Source of the DNA: Clostridia bacterium
GTDB taxonomy: Bacteria > Bacillota > Clostridia > DUPQ01
Assembly (NCBI GenBank): GCA_016938455.1
Contig: JAFGUQ010000232.1
Span: 1 to 38,689, forward strand
Length of the DNA: 38,689 nucleotides
Direction of reading: 5' to 3'
Under the pieces are notes generated by a model. The model made no database searches. It was not told where the DNA came from and saw only the letters and a program-made list of their open reading frames with translations. A program made the translations under genes and the position numbers. The number at the start of each line of letters is the position of its first letter. Within the stretch, counting starts at the first letter, position 1. Positions 15,952-24,568 of this stretch are shown here, one piece after another.

Positions 15952-17091
15952 ATGAACAAAAAATATTTTACTCATGAAATACTGATGGCAGCAATCATAT
16001 GTATCATAATATTTTCAGTATTCCTAATGGTTTCATGCGGTTCTGCAGATGGCTTAGTGAATGACAATGATAAGCTGTCAGAAAACATGTCAGACAAACC
16101 GCAAAAGTCAGAAGCAAGTATGGCATCTGCCATTACCGGTGTTCAATCAACTGTTTCAGAAGGTGTTCCTGACGGGGATATTGGAAACATCTCAAACAGG
16201 CAGCTGGTTTTCAGTGACGGACAAGCACTATATTATGAGAGCTTTGATTTAAATGAACAATCCCATATCTATAGAAAAGATTTAAAGACACAGGAGCTTT
16301 CTACAGTTTTTAACGGGTATGGTATTTATCTGACAGTCAGTGAGAATTTTCTCTATTTTATCGGAAATGAAAGCGGGAATACTACCAAATCTAATTTTAT
16401 CTATAAAGTGAACCTCAGTGACTTGACTTATGAACAGCTGAATGAAGGCGCCTTCAGTGAGATGAGCTATATTGACGGATGGCTGTACTATCTTAGCTCA
16501 TCTGATGACAATAACACTTCCTTTGTCAGGCAGGATATAAACAGTAAGAAGATTGAGACACTTTTGGAAGGAAAAGGCGAACAAGCAATCATATATGATA
16601 ATGAAATATATTATCGATTTGATGGGTATATATATAAAGCTGACTTAAATGGAACCAATCAGGAAAAGGTTGTAGATGACTGGTGTTCGATATTTACGAT
16701 TGGAAACGGGAAAATAATATATGTCAGAGAGATGTATGAAATTAAAACATGTGATATGAACGGGAAAAACATCAAATCAGTGAAGATTAATACTGATAAA
16801 GTTATAAAAAGACTTAATTCATATGACGATTTCATTTATTTTCTGGTCTATGATGAAGGTGATTTTGACGATGACATGTTTGCTTACTCCTATAAAATTA
16901 AAAAAACGGATTTTAATGGGAAAGAAGATTCAACTATTTATGAAGCAAAATCATTGAGGCCTTATTTCAATATCGTTGACAGTGTTGTTTATACACTTGA
17001 TAATTATTCGAAAGACAGCAATTCGGAGAACATGGCTATTATGAATAGTATGAGTTTGGATGGAAGCCATTTTATGGAACTAGAAAGATAG
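15952..17091 (+). CDS. DUF5050-like lipoprotein, paralogue of the preceding gene
   Basis: A 379-residue protein with a hydrophobic N-terminus ending in FLMVSC, a probable lipobox, then a Ser/Asp-rich linker and the same propeller-like domain as the gene before it. Matching stretches include GNI-x-N, HIY, FNGYGIYLTV, NFLYFIGNESG, INDG/LNEG and SCDxxGKNI/TCDMNGKNI, showing tandem duplication with a change of anchor from multi-pass membrane to lipid. The start has AGAGGAGAT as ribosome binding site. It is 37 bases from the upstream paralogue and 8 bases from the PAS-GGDEF gene, so it probably belongs to their transcript. The function is unknown. Confidence 0.72.
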   Translation: MNKKYFTHEILMAAIICIIIFSVFLMVSCGSADGLVNDNDKLSENMSDKPQKSEASMASAITGVQSTVSEGVPDGDIGNISNRQLVFSDGQALYYESFDLNEQSHIYRKDLKTQELSTVFNGYGIYLTVSENFLYFIGNESGNTTKSNFIYKVNLSDLTYEQLNEGAFSEMSYIDGWLYYLSSSDDNNTSFVRQDINSKKIETLLEGKGEQAIIYDNEIYYRFDGYIYKADLNGTNQEKVVDDWCSIFTIGNGKIIYVREMYEIKTCDMNGKNIKSVKINTDKVIKRLNSYDDFIYFLVYDEGDFDDDMFAYSYKIKKTDFNGKEDSTIYEAKSLRPYFNIVDSVVYTLDNYSKDSNSENMAIMNSMSLDGSHFMELER

Positions 17092-17099
17092 GTAAATAT

Positions 17100-17996
17100 A
17101 TGAATACGGAAAAATTTTATAAGAATATGCTCGAAAACATTTCTGATGGTATATATTTTGTTGATGAAAACAGAAAAATCGGTTTTTGGAACAAAGGTGC
17201 AGAGAGAATCACAGGGTATTCAAGTGAAGAAATGGTTGACAAATTATGTTACATGAACATTTTGAATCATGTTGATGTTCATGGTAATGAACTGTGCTTA
17301 AATGGCTGTCCTCTTCAGGCGACAATACATGATGGTAAAGAGAGAGATTCATTTGTTTTTCTAAAACATAAGCAAGGCCATAGAGTACCTGTATTGGTTA
17401 AAACGATTCCTATTAAGGAAAATGACATGATTATAGGTGCTGTTGAGGTATTCAAGTCAGAAAGTGAGAATATAACTGTGACAAAAGAACTGGAAGACTT
17501 AAAGGAAATCTCATTAAAAGATCAGCTTACAGGCCTTCCGAACCGCAGATATCTGGATAATTATCTGTTAGCAAGAAAAAATGAACTGATGTATCTTGGA
17601 GTTCCATTTGGAATTATGTTTATTGATATTGATCATTTTAAGATATTCAATGATACATATGGTCATGATACAGGAGATGAAGTGCTTAAGATGGTAGCAA
17701 ATGTGCTGCTAAATTCAACAAGAAGCAATGATTTGATCGGTCGATGGGGTGGTGAAGAGTTTCTTGGCATTTTTTCTGGGATTGATCTTAAAAGCTTAAA
17801 ATTGTTGTCTGAAAAAATTCGAATACTGGTTGAAAAATCATCAATAAGTAAAGATGAAAATGCTTTACATGTGACGATATCCATAGGTGCTACCATGGTT
17901 GATAAATATGAACATAGAGCGATTGCAGTTGATAGGGCAGACAAGCTGCTATATAAAAGTAAAAATGAAGGCAGGAACAGAGTGACAGTAGGATAA
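17100..17996 (+). CDS. PAS-GGDEF diguanylate cyclase
   Basis: A 298-residue soluble signalling protein. A PAS domain (about 5-125) contains three Cys residues, C50, C66 and C70, in LCYM and LCLNGCPLQ, a pattern that could bind metal, a cluster or a thiol-reactive signal. A GGDEF domain (about 138-298) follows, with DQLTGLPNRR, DIDHFKIFNDTYGHD and an intact GGEEF at 217-221. A product-inhibition I-site RSND (208-211) lies exactly five residues before GGEEF. It should therefore make cyclic-di-GMP and be feedback-inhibited. No membrane segment is seen. It is 8 bases after a surface lipoprotein gene and 12 bases before a 2-oxoacid oxidoreductase. No PilZ or EAL gene is in the window. Confidence 0.92.
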   Translation: MNTEKFYKNMLENISDGIYFVDENRKIGFWNKGAERITGYSSEEMVDKLCYMNILNHVDVHGNELCLNGCPLQATIHDGKERDSFVFLKHKQGHRVPVLVKTIPIKENDMIIGAVEVFKSESENITVTKELEDLKEISLKDQLTGLPNRRYLDNYLLARKNELMYLGVPFGIMFIDIDHFKIFNDTYGHDTGDEVLKMVANVLLNSTRSNDLIGRWGGEEFLGIFSGIDLKSLKLLSEKIRILVEKSSISKDENALHVTISIGATMVDKYEHRAIAVDRADKLLYKSKNEGRNRVTVG

Positions 17997-18008
17997 GGAG
18001 GATTCGAA

Positions 18009-19694
18009 ATGAAAGAAACATTAACCATTGTTCTTTCCGGGGAAGCGGGTCAAGGACTTCAAACCATCGAGGAATTTTTGGTACAGTCAATAAAAAGTGA
18101 CTATCATGTGTTTTCCAATAAGGAAGTCATGAGCAGAGTCAGAGGAGGAAACAATACAGTTGAGATTGTTATCTCTGATAAGCAGGTATATGCGTACAGA
18201 AATGATATTGATGTTCTTTTTTTATTGAATAATGACAGTTTTGACAGATTGAAAAAGCGGGTTCATGAAAAAACAGTTATCATAGGTGAGAGTTCTTTCT
18301 TGAGTGAAGACAATAAAAAGAAATATGAGATGATTGAATTAAATTTAACTGAATTGTCGAAGACTGCAGGAAATAAGCTTTATGCCAACACCATTCTTTT
18401 TGGGTATATTGCCAGGATGATTTCCCTTGAAACAAGCATTTGTGAACAAATCATAAGAAGTAATTTCAAAAAATTAAAAGAAGAAATCATAGAAGCAAAT
18501 ATTCAGGCTTTTTCCCTGGGGTACAATCATTACAAGAAAACGGCAATGATAAAAGAAATCGCAAAAAACAGCATGGCTGATGATTATAAAATGATTGACG
18601 GTACCACTGCTCTGTCAATCGGAGCTTTAGCTGGGGGCTGCAATTTTGTAGCCTCATATCCTATGTCACCAAGTACCGGAGTGCTGATCTATCTGTCTAA
18701 GAAAGCAAAAGAATTCAATGTATTGGTCGAGCAGGCTGAAGACGAAATTGCAGCACTAAATATGGTTATTGGAGCATGGTATACCGGTGCCAGAGGTCTG
18801 GCTACTACCTCAGGAGGCGGTTTTGCTCTGATGGGAGAAGCTTTGAGCTTGTCAGGAATCACAGAAACACCATGTGTCATACACATCGCACAGCGTCCGG
18901 GTCCTGCCACTGGACTTCCGACCAGAACAGAACAGGGAGACCTGAATTTAGCCCTTTATGCCGGACACGGAGAATTCCCGAGAATTATTTTAGCACCTGG
19001 AAAGCTGGAAGATGCATGCCTCTTAGGGCAGAAAGCATTTTATCTGGCTGATAAGTATCAGGTTCCGGTTATTATTCTTACTGACCAGTATTTTCTTGAA
19101 AGCATGGGCGAAATGAAAAAAATGTTTTTTGAAGAAAAATACCTGAAACAGTTCATCGAAAAAACAGATAGCGGGTATTTGCGCTATAAACTTTCAGATC
19201 ATCCGGTTTCAATAAGAGGAGTTCCTGGTTTTGGTGATGGGTTTGTCAAAGTTGACAGTGATGAACATGGTGAAAATGGATTGCTGACTGAGGATTTTGA
19301 TATCAGGGTACAGATGAATGATAAAAGGCTTGCGAAAGAAAAACTGATTCTTGATGATTACCAGGAAGCAAATCTGATCGGGAGCAGTGAGTATGATAAT
19401 CTCATTATAGGGTGGGGATCCACCTATGGAGTCTTGGAAGAATATGTTAGAGAAAGCAAAGACAGCACTTCTTTTCTATATATTAAACAGGTATATCCGC
19501 TTAGCAGCAAATTGCTGCCATATTTAAGAAAAGCAAAGAAAATCATCTGTGTCGAGAATAATGCAACAGGGCAGTTTGCCAATCTGCTTCACTGGTATCT
19601 TGATGTCAAAGCAGATATTAGAATATTGAAATACAACGGAGAACCATTCAGCATTGAAGAGATTAACCTCAGACTTAAGGAGGCAACAAAATGA
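18009..19694 (+). CDS. korA: 2-oxoacid:ferredoxin oxidoreductase, fused gamma-alpha subunit
   Basis: A 561-residue protein. Residues 1-180 form the gamma domain (LSGEAGQGLQTIEEFL, SRVRGGNNTVEI), fused to the alpha domain from about 195 on (DGTTALSIGALAGGCNFVASYPMSPSTG, LVEQAEDEIAALNMVIGA, IAQRPGPATGLPTRTEQGDL). This fused architecture with a separate beta subunit is typical of KorAB-type enzymes. They oxidise 2-oxoglutarate or another 2-oxoacid with CoA, giving acyl-CoA and reduced ferredoxin, or run reductively. GGAGG precedes the ATG, and the beta gene overlaps by four bases (ATGA). No ferredoxin-like domain is present in either subunit. Substrate preference cannot be fixed by eye; kor is a family-level symbol. 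Confidence 0.88.
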   Translation: MKETLTIVLSGEAGQGLQTIEEFLVQSIKSDYHVFSNKEVMSRVRGGNNTVEIVISDKQVYAYRNDIDVLFLLNNDSFDRLKKRVHEKTVIIGESSFLSEDNKKKYEMIELNLTELSKTAGNKLYANTILFGYIARMISLETSICEQIIRSNFKKLKEEIIEANIQAFSLGYNHYKKTAMIKEIAKNSMADDYKMIDGTTALSIGALAGGCNFVASYPMSPSTGVLIYLSKKAKEFNVLVEQAEDEIAALNMVIGAWYTGARGLATTSGGGFALMGEALSLSGITETPCVIHIAQRPGPATGLPTRTEQGDLNLALYAGHGEFPRIILAPGKLEDACLLGQKAFYLADKYQVPVIILTDQYFLESMGEMKKMFFEEKYLKQFIEKTDSGYLRYKLSDHPVSIRGVPGFGDGFVKVDSDEHGENGLLTEDFDIRVQMNDKRLAKEKLILDDYQEANLIGSSEYDNLIIGWGSTYGVLEEYVRESKDSTSFLYIKQVYPLSSKLLPYLRKAKKIICVENNATGQFANLLHWYLDVKADIRILKYNGEPFSIEEINLRLKEATK

Positions 19695-20542
19695 AACCAT
19701 TTGAATTTGAAAATGAAATTGACATAGCATGGTGCCCGGGATGCGGTAACTATTCCATAAGAAAAGCATTGATCAGGGCATTACAGGAATTAGAAGCAGA
19801 TCCACTGCATACTGTCCTTGTGTCAGGAATCGGACAGGCAGCAAAGATGCCTCAATATGTGAATTGCCACTTCTTCAACGGACTTCACGGAAGAGGGCTT
19901 CCAGTGGCTGTTTCTGTCAAGGCATGTAACCCGCATTTAACTGTAATTGCAGAAGGAGGGGATGGAGACATGTATGGTGAAGGTGGAAATCATTTCATTC
20001 ATAATATTCGTCGAAATCCCGATATCACGCATCTTGTTCATAATAATATGATTTATGGTCTAACAAAAGGGCAGGCATCACCAACTTCTCAAAAAGGATT
20101 TGTGACCAATGTTCAGGTTGATGGAGTCATAAATCAGCCGTTCAATCCTTTAGCAGTGGCATTATCACTTGGAGCTACCTTTATTGCCCGGGCCTTTTCT
20201 GGTGACATTGACCAGCTGACAGATATCATAAAAGCAGCTGTTAAGCACAAAGGGTATGCTCTGATTGATATTTTCCAGCCTTGTGTGACATTTAATAAAA
20301 CCAATAATTTTGCATGGTATAAGGAAAACACATATTCACTTGATAGTCATTATGATTCCAGTGATAAAGAAAATGCTGCTAAAAAAGTAATGGAGACAGA
20401 AAAATATCCCCTCGGGATTATTTACCGGGAAAATGGGGTGAAAACGTTTGTAGAGAAAATTAATATATATCAGGACAATAAACAGCCGATTGTTTGCAGG
20501 AACAGGGACCTTGGCAAGGTAAATCAGTTGATTAACGACTGA
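19691..20542 (+). CDS. korB: 2-oxoacid:ferredoxin oxidoreductase, beta (TPP-binding) subunit
   Basis: A 283-residue thiamine-diphosphate subunit. CPGCGN (residues 15-20) is the family start motif, and a third Cys, usually a cluster ligand, may be C59 or C79. The TPP/Mg motif GDGDMYGEGGNH spans about residues 90-101, and GLTKGQASPTS follows near 130, as in KorB proteins. A strong AAGGAGG precedes its ATG. It is translationally coupled to korA. The family is certain; whether the substrate is 2-oxoglutarate, pyruvate or a branched 2-oxoacid is open. Confidence 0.9.
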   Translation: MKPFEFENEIDIAWCPGCGNYSIRKALIRALQELEADPLHTVLVSGIGQAAKMPQYVNCHFFNGLHGRGLPVAVSVKACNPHLTVIAEGGDGDMYGEGGNHFIHNIRRNPDITHLVHNNMIYGLTKGQASPTSQKGFVTNVQVDGVINQPFNPLAVALSLGATFIARAFSGDIDQLTDIIKAAVKHKGYALIDIFQPCVTFNKTNNFAWYKENTYSLDSHYDSSDKENAAKKVMETEKYPLGIIYRENGVKTFVEKINIYQDNKQPIVCRNRDLGKVNQLIND

Positions 20543-20645
20543 AAAACAGAAATCTGAAGATATTGTTGATTCCCGGATAAATTGTAGTAAAATGGATAGG
20601 GATAATGCAGATAGACTAAAAAGACAAACAGAAACAGGAGCAATA

Positions 20646-21878
20646 ATGGGTAAGACAATATCATATCGTATGACAATGACTGCATGCTACATCGGAAATA
20701 TTGTTCATGCCAGTGTCATTAACTTAACACCTATCCTTTTTATTCCGTTGAAAGAACAGTTTGGCTTTTCCTATTCACAATTAGGATTACTGATATTAAT
20801 TAATTTCATCACACAGGTGTTTGTTGATATTCTGTTCAGCAAAGTGGTTGATAAGTACGGGTTCAGACGATTCATCGTTGCGGGGAACATCATTTGTGCG
20901 GTGGGATTCTCATTGTTTGCACTGACACCTTATCTGTTTATTTCGAATGAATTCATCGGATTTGTCATTGCCACCATTATCTTTTCCGGTGCAGGAGGAC
21001 TATTTGAGCTTCTTTTAAGCCCGATTGTCGATGCCATTCCATCTGAGGAGGCTTCTAAGCCGATGGCTTTACTTCATTCCTTTTATGCCTGGGGACAGAT
21101 AGCCGTCATACTGATAACCACACTTTGCATATTTCTGAAAATAAACTTCAGCATCATTATTGCATTCTGGATGCTGCTGCCGATTTTCAATACTTTTTTA
21201 TTCATGAAAGTTCCATTGGCTGTAAAGCATCAGGGTATCGCTAAAATGAAAATACGAAAGATGATTGCTAATCCGATTTTCATAATAGCTTTTTTTGCCA
21301 TTGCTTTCGGTGCTGCATCAGAACTGGTCATGGGGCAATGGATGTCCTCTTTTATGGAAAAAGGGCTGCTCCTTCCTAAATTAACCGGAGATATGATTGC
21401 ACTTTGCGGATTTGCTTTCATGCTTGGTATGGGAAGACTGATATATGGTATTTTCGGAGACAGATTTAATATTAATAAAGTTCTTATTTACGGATCAATG
21501 CTGGCCGCTGTCTGCTACCTGATTGTGGCATTATCACCTTTTGCATGGCTGTCTGTTGCTGCCTGTATTATTTCAGGATTGTGTGTCAGTCTTTTATGGC
21601 CTGGTACCTTAGTGGTAGCCTCTGGAAAACTGCCTTTTGCCGGTGCTGCCTTATTTGCACTTTTAGCAGCCGGAGGTGATATAGGTGCTTCTGTCGGGCC
21701 ATGGCTGACAGGAATCATCACAGATTTTTCCATACGAATAGCGCCTGAGACTTTCTTAATTTCCGGTGAACAGTTCGGGTTAAGAGCAGGTGTACTGCTG
21801 GCAGCTGTCTATCCGCTTTTTTCAATGATTTTCCATATTTCTTTAAGAAATAAGTCAAATATAAATCAAGTAGAATGA
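20646..21878 (+). CDS. Major facilitator superfamily transporter
   Basis: A 410-residue membrane protein with about twelve hydrophobic segments. The loop-2-like DILFSKVVDKYGFRR (D-x5-KYGFRR) is the MFS signature between helices 2 and 3, and GRLIYGIFGDRFNINK is its counterpart in the second half. The track start at 20592 gives an 18-residue charged extension; the ATG at 20646 has AGGAG five bases before it, so I use that. The overall look, with SFYAWGQIAVIL and AGGDIGASVGPWLTG, recalls the FucP-like/sugar MFS group, but I cannot name a substrate. It sits between kor genes and a DUF6508-like gene without an obvious functional link. Confidence 0.85.
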   Translation: MGKTISYRMTMTACYIGNIVHASVINLTPILFIPLKEQFGFSYSQLGLLILINFITQVFVDILFSKVVDKYGFRRFIVAGNIICAVGFSLFALTPYLFISNEFIGFVIATIIFSGAGGLFELLLSPIVDAIPSEEASKPMALLHSFYAWGQIAVILITTLCIFLKINFSIIIAFWMLLPIFNTFLFMKVPLAVKHQGIAKMKIRKMIANPIFIIAFFAIAFGAASELVMGQWMSSFMEKGLLLPKLTGDMIALCGFAFMLGMGRLIYGIFGDRFNINKVLIYGSMLAAVCYLIVALSPFAWLSVAACIISGLCVSLLWPGTLVVASGKLPFAGAALFALLAAGGDIGASVGPWLTGIITDFSIRIAPETFLISGEQFGLRAGVLLAAVYPLFSMIFHISLRNKSNINQVE

Positions 21879-21880
21879 TA

Positions 21881-21889
21881 TGATATAAT
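21881..21889 (+). promoter_or_regulatory. Extended -10 promoter of the DUF6508-like gene
   Basis: TGATATAAT is a TGn-TATAAT element, 52 bases before the next ATG and just after the MFS stop. No -35 is evident. Confidence 0.45.
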
Positions 21890-21940
21890 ATAGGCACACC
21901 ATTTGTGCAGGCTCGTCGATAATCGATAAGGAGCGTTGTC

Positions 21941-22327
21941 ATGGAACCAAGTATTGAAAATGTAAAGACAATCATCTCATATATACCATATTTTGAAGAT
22001 AATAATAATGATATTGCTGTTGTCATCAGCATGGGAAAAACATCATATATTCAGTATGATGAGAATTTTGAGCAGTTTATTCATGAAGTGTATCAGTCTC
22101 AGATTCTTATGCCGAACTATGTAGAATATCTTGCCTTTTACGAGAAATATCAGGATGACTATATTCCATTGATTGAATCTGCTGATTTTGATACATTGAG
22201 AGCAATCTTGACCGGGTATATTGAACAGGAAAAGATACATGAAGGATTATGGCGAAGAGCTTATGAAGAAGATATATTTCTTTACCTGCTTAAAGCATTT
22301 AAAAAGTTATATGACGCACAGAAATAA
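21941..22327 (+). CDS. DUF6508-like small protein
   Basis: A 128-residue acidic protein with no signal or membrane segment. The pattern of an initial IISYIPYF, a central FEQFIHEVYQS, then ADFDTLRAILTGYIEQEKIHEGLWRRAYEEDIFLYLLKAFKKL resembles the DUF6508 family, whose C-terminal GLW-A-x2-x-G-x-FL motif is partly conserved here. AAGGAG precedes the ATG at good spacing, and it has its own extended -10. The function of the family is unknown. The assignment rests on pattern memory only. Confidence 0.65.
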   Translation: MEPSIENVKTIISYIPYFEDNNNDIAVVISMGKTSYIQYDENFEQFIHEVYQSQILMPNYVEYLAFYEKYQDDYIPLIESADFDTLRAILTGYIEQEKIHEGLWRRAYEEDIFLYLLKAFKKLYDAQK

Positions 22328-22343
22328 AAGTTTTCAAATGATA

Positions 22344-22372
22344 TTGTGAATCCATATCCGATTGTATATAAT
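22344..22372 (+). promoter_or_regulatory. Promoter of the glycyl radical enzyme operon
   Basis: TTGTGA (22344-22349), a 17-base spacer and TATAAT (22367-22372), lying 34 bases before the ATG, which has TAGGAG as ribosome binding site. Confidence 0.62.
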
Positions 22373-22406
22373 GCTTATAGAATTTAGAAACATTTAGGAG
22401 TTCATA

Positions 22407-24566
22407 ATGAGTAAAGCACTATCTTATCAGGACAGACTTGACAGAATCAGAGAGATAAAAATGATTCAGACAAAAGAGAAACAGCGCATCTATGGAACTG
22501 ATGGCTATTGGGATATGGATGATAAAGGATTAATTGCACCGCCAGAGTCATTTACCTTTACACCTGAAAGCGATCAGGATGACGGTGAATATTATGGAGC
22601 TAAAATGACTGGATTGAATTACAGGAAACTTCTGGAATCGCATCCTGTCTATATTAATCCGATGAGTTCACTTGCCGGTGGATGGATGTACAGTTTTTAT
22701 GATATAAAAAAACCGAAATGGGATTCACGCATAGACTACTCTTTTTTACATGAACTTCAGGAAAAATACGACCTTGTTCATGGTATCGGAGGGATTCAAC
22801 ATTTCAATGTTGATATTCAAATGGGTCTTACTCTTGGATTTGACGGATTGCTTGAAAAAATCAATAAATATGAGAAACTGCATGGTGAAGACAAGAAAGA
22901 ATTTTATCAAGCAGAAAGAGATGTTGTCCTTGGTATGCTTGACATGATAAGAAGACATGCAGCAGCTGCAAAAGTAATGGCTGAAACAGAGACAAGAGAA
23001 GACATAAAAGAAAATCTCCTGAAAATGGCCTCTGTTAATGAGAAATTACTGATTAGTGCTCCTGAAACATTTCATGAAGCATGTCAATGGGTGGCCTGGT
23101 TCATTCTTTTTGCTGTCATGTATGACTTTAACGGTGCTGGAGGCTCAATCGATAAATATCTTAGACCTTTTTATGAAAGGGATATCAAAGAAGGAATCTT
23201 GACTGAAGAAGAAGCTGTTTTCCATTTAGCCTGTCTACTGGTAGTTGATAATGCATATTATGAAATCGGTGGTACTTATGAAGATGGCAGGGACAGAACG
23301 AATAAACTGACATATCTTGTGATTGAAGCTGCTCATAGAATCAGAATCCCAACAAGTATCTGTCTGAGAGTTCACGACAATATGGATAAAGGGGTGCTTG
23401 AACTGGCTGTTAAGTATCTGTTTGAAGATGATATGGGAACACCAAGCTTTTTGGGGCATGATGCGGTAGTTGAAGGCTTCATGAAAAACGGGTATCCGAT
23501 TGAACTTGCCAGACAACGTGAAAAAACAGGCTGTCACTGGTGTGCGCTTCCAGGTAGAGAATACACTTTAAATGATATTGTCAAGATCAGCTTTCTCGCA
23601 GTGTATGATGTCGCCTTTAAGGAAGTAATCAATGACTCAGAGCATTCTCCGTCTGTTGAAAGAATATGGGACAGTTTTGTGAAACATCTTTCTATTGCAG
23701 TGGATACTATTGCAGCAGGTATGGATTTTCATTTGAAACATATGCATAAAGTGTTCCCTGAATTAATGCTGAATTTATTATGTCATGGACCGATTGAAAA
23801 AGGACTGGACATCAGCAACGGCGGAGTTGAATATTATAATTTATGTGTGGACGGAGCAGGACTGGCCACTGTCGCAGACAGCTTTGCCGCAATTAAACAA
23901 CGTGTGGAAATTGAAAAGAGAATCAGCTGGGAAAAGTTGAAAGAAGTGATCAACAATGACTTTGAAGGAGCTGAGAACATCAGACTGATGCTTAAAAATA
24001 TAAAACGATTTGGAAACGGAGATTCAATCGGAGATGAATTCGCAAAACGAATTTCAGAAACATTTACACAGCTTGTCAAAGAAAAACCGACACCTGAAGG
24101 AAGAAATATGATTCCCGGTCTTTTCTCATGGGCTAACACGATTCCTTTCGGTAAAAAAATCGGTGCCAGTGCCAACGGCAGACATGCTCATATGCCAATA
24201 TCGCATGGAGCTAATCCAGATCCCGGTTTTTCAGATGGTGATACTCCAACAGCAATGGCTAAAGCGGTGGCATCAGTACAGTGCGGATATGGAAATACCG
24301 CTCCGTTACAGCTTGAATTCGACCCTAAAATCGGTGCCACCGAAGAAGGAATCAAACTGATTGTCTCATTTATTGAGAGCCTCTTTCATATGGGAGGAAC
24401 CTTACTTAACATTAACCTTATCAGCAAGGAGAAAATATTGGAAGCTCATAAGGACCCTTCTTTATATCCTGAACTGGTTGTCAGAGTCACAGGCTTCAGT
24501 GCTTACTTTGCCAGTCTTTCAGAAGAATTCAGACAGCTGGTAGTGAACAGAATTGTTGAAGGGTAG
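22407..24566 (+). CDS. Glycyl radical enzyme of unassigned function
   Basis: A 719-residue pyruvate-formate-lyase-like glycyl radical enzyme. The radical Gly is G696 in VVRVTGFSAYF, near the C-terminus as in the family. The thiyl-radical Cys lies in TGCHWCALPGREYTLND, with C376 (or C379) the candidate. Diol dehydratases, choline lyase, hydroxyproline dehydratase, isethionate lyase and arylacetate decarboxylases have GCxE, whose Glu is a catalytic base. Here that position is Trp, and a second Cys follows. PFL itself has adjacent Cys-Cys, so this is not PFL either. Other blocks, ASANGRHAHMPISHG and GDTPTAMAKAVASVQ, are generic. The activase follows 2 bases later. No microcompartment, small-subunit or PFL-partner genes adjoin. 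The family is certain; the reaction is unknown. Confidence 0.9.
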   Translation: MSKALSYQDRLDRIREIKMIQTKEKQRIYGTDGYWDMDDKGLIAPPESFTFTPESDQDDGEYYGAKMTGLNYRKLLESHPVYINPMSSLAGGWMYSFYDIKKPKWDSRIDYSFLHELQEKYDLVHGIGGIQHFNVDIQMGLTLGFDGLLEKINKYEKLHGEDKKEFYQAERDVVLGMLDMIRRHAAAAKVMAETETREDIKENLLKMASVNEKLLISAPETFHEACQWVAWFILFAVMYDFNGAGGSIDKYLRPFYERDIKEGILTEEEAVFHLACLLVVDNAYYEIGGTYEDGRDRTNKLTYLVIEAAHRIRIPTSICLRVHDNMDKGVLELAVKYLFEDDMGTPSFLGHDAVVEGFMKNGYPIELARQREKTGCHWCALPGREYTLNDIVKISFLAVYDVAFKEVINDSEHSPSVERIWDSFVKHLSIAVDTIAAGMDFHLKHMHKVFPELMLNLLCHGPIEKGLDISNGGVEYYNLCVDGAGLATVADSFAAIKQRVEIEKRISWEKLKEVINNDFEGAENIRLMLKNIKRFGNGDSIGDEFAKRISETFTQLVKEKPTPEGRNMIPGLFSWANTIPFGKKIGASANGRHAHMPISHGANPDPGFSDGDTPTAMAKAVASVQCGYGNTAPLQLEFDPKIGATEEGIKLIVSFIESLFHMGGTLLNINLISKEKILEAHKDPSLYPELVVRVTGFSAYFASLSEEFRQLVVNRIVEG

Positions 24567-24568
24567 TC

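Noticed and set aside
20592-20645. N-terminal extension of the MFS protein from an ATG at 20592
   Set aside because: It adds a charged stretch not typical of MFS proteins, overlaps a weak TTGTTG/TAAAAT promoter-like element, and a proper AGGAG-ATG start exists at 20646.
22407-24566. Calling the glycyl radical enzyme pyruvate formate-lyase
   Set aside because: It lacks the adjacent Cys-Cys pair, and its activase has the two extra Fe-S motifs that PflA lacks.
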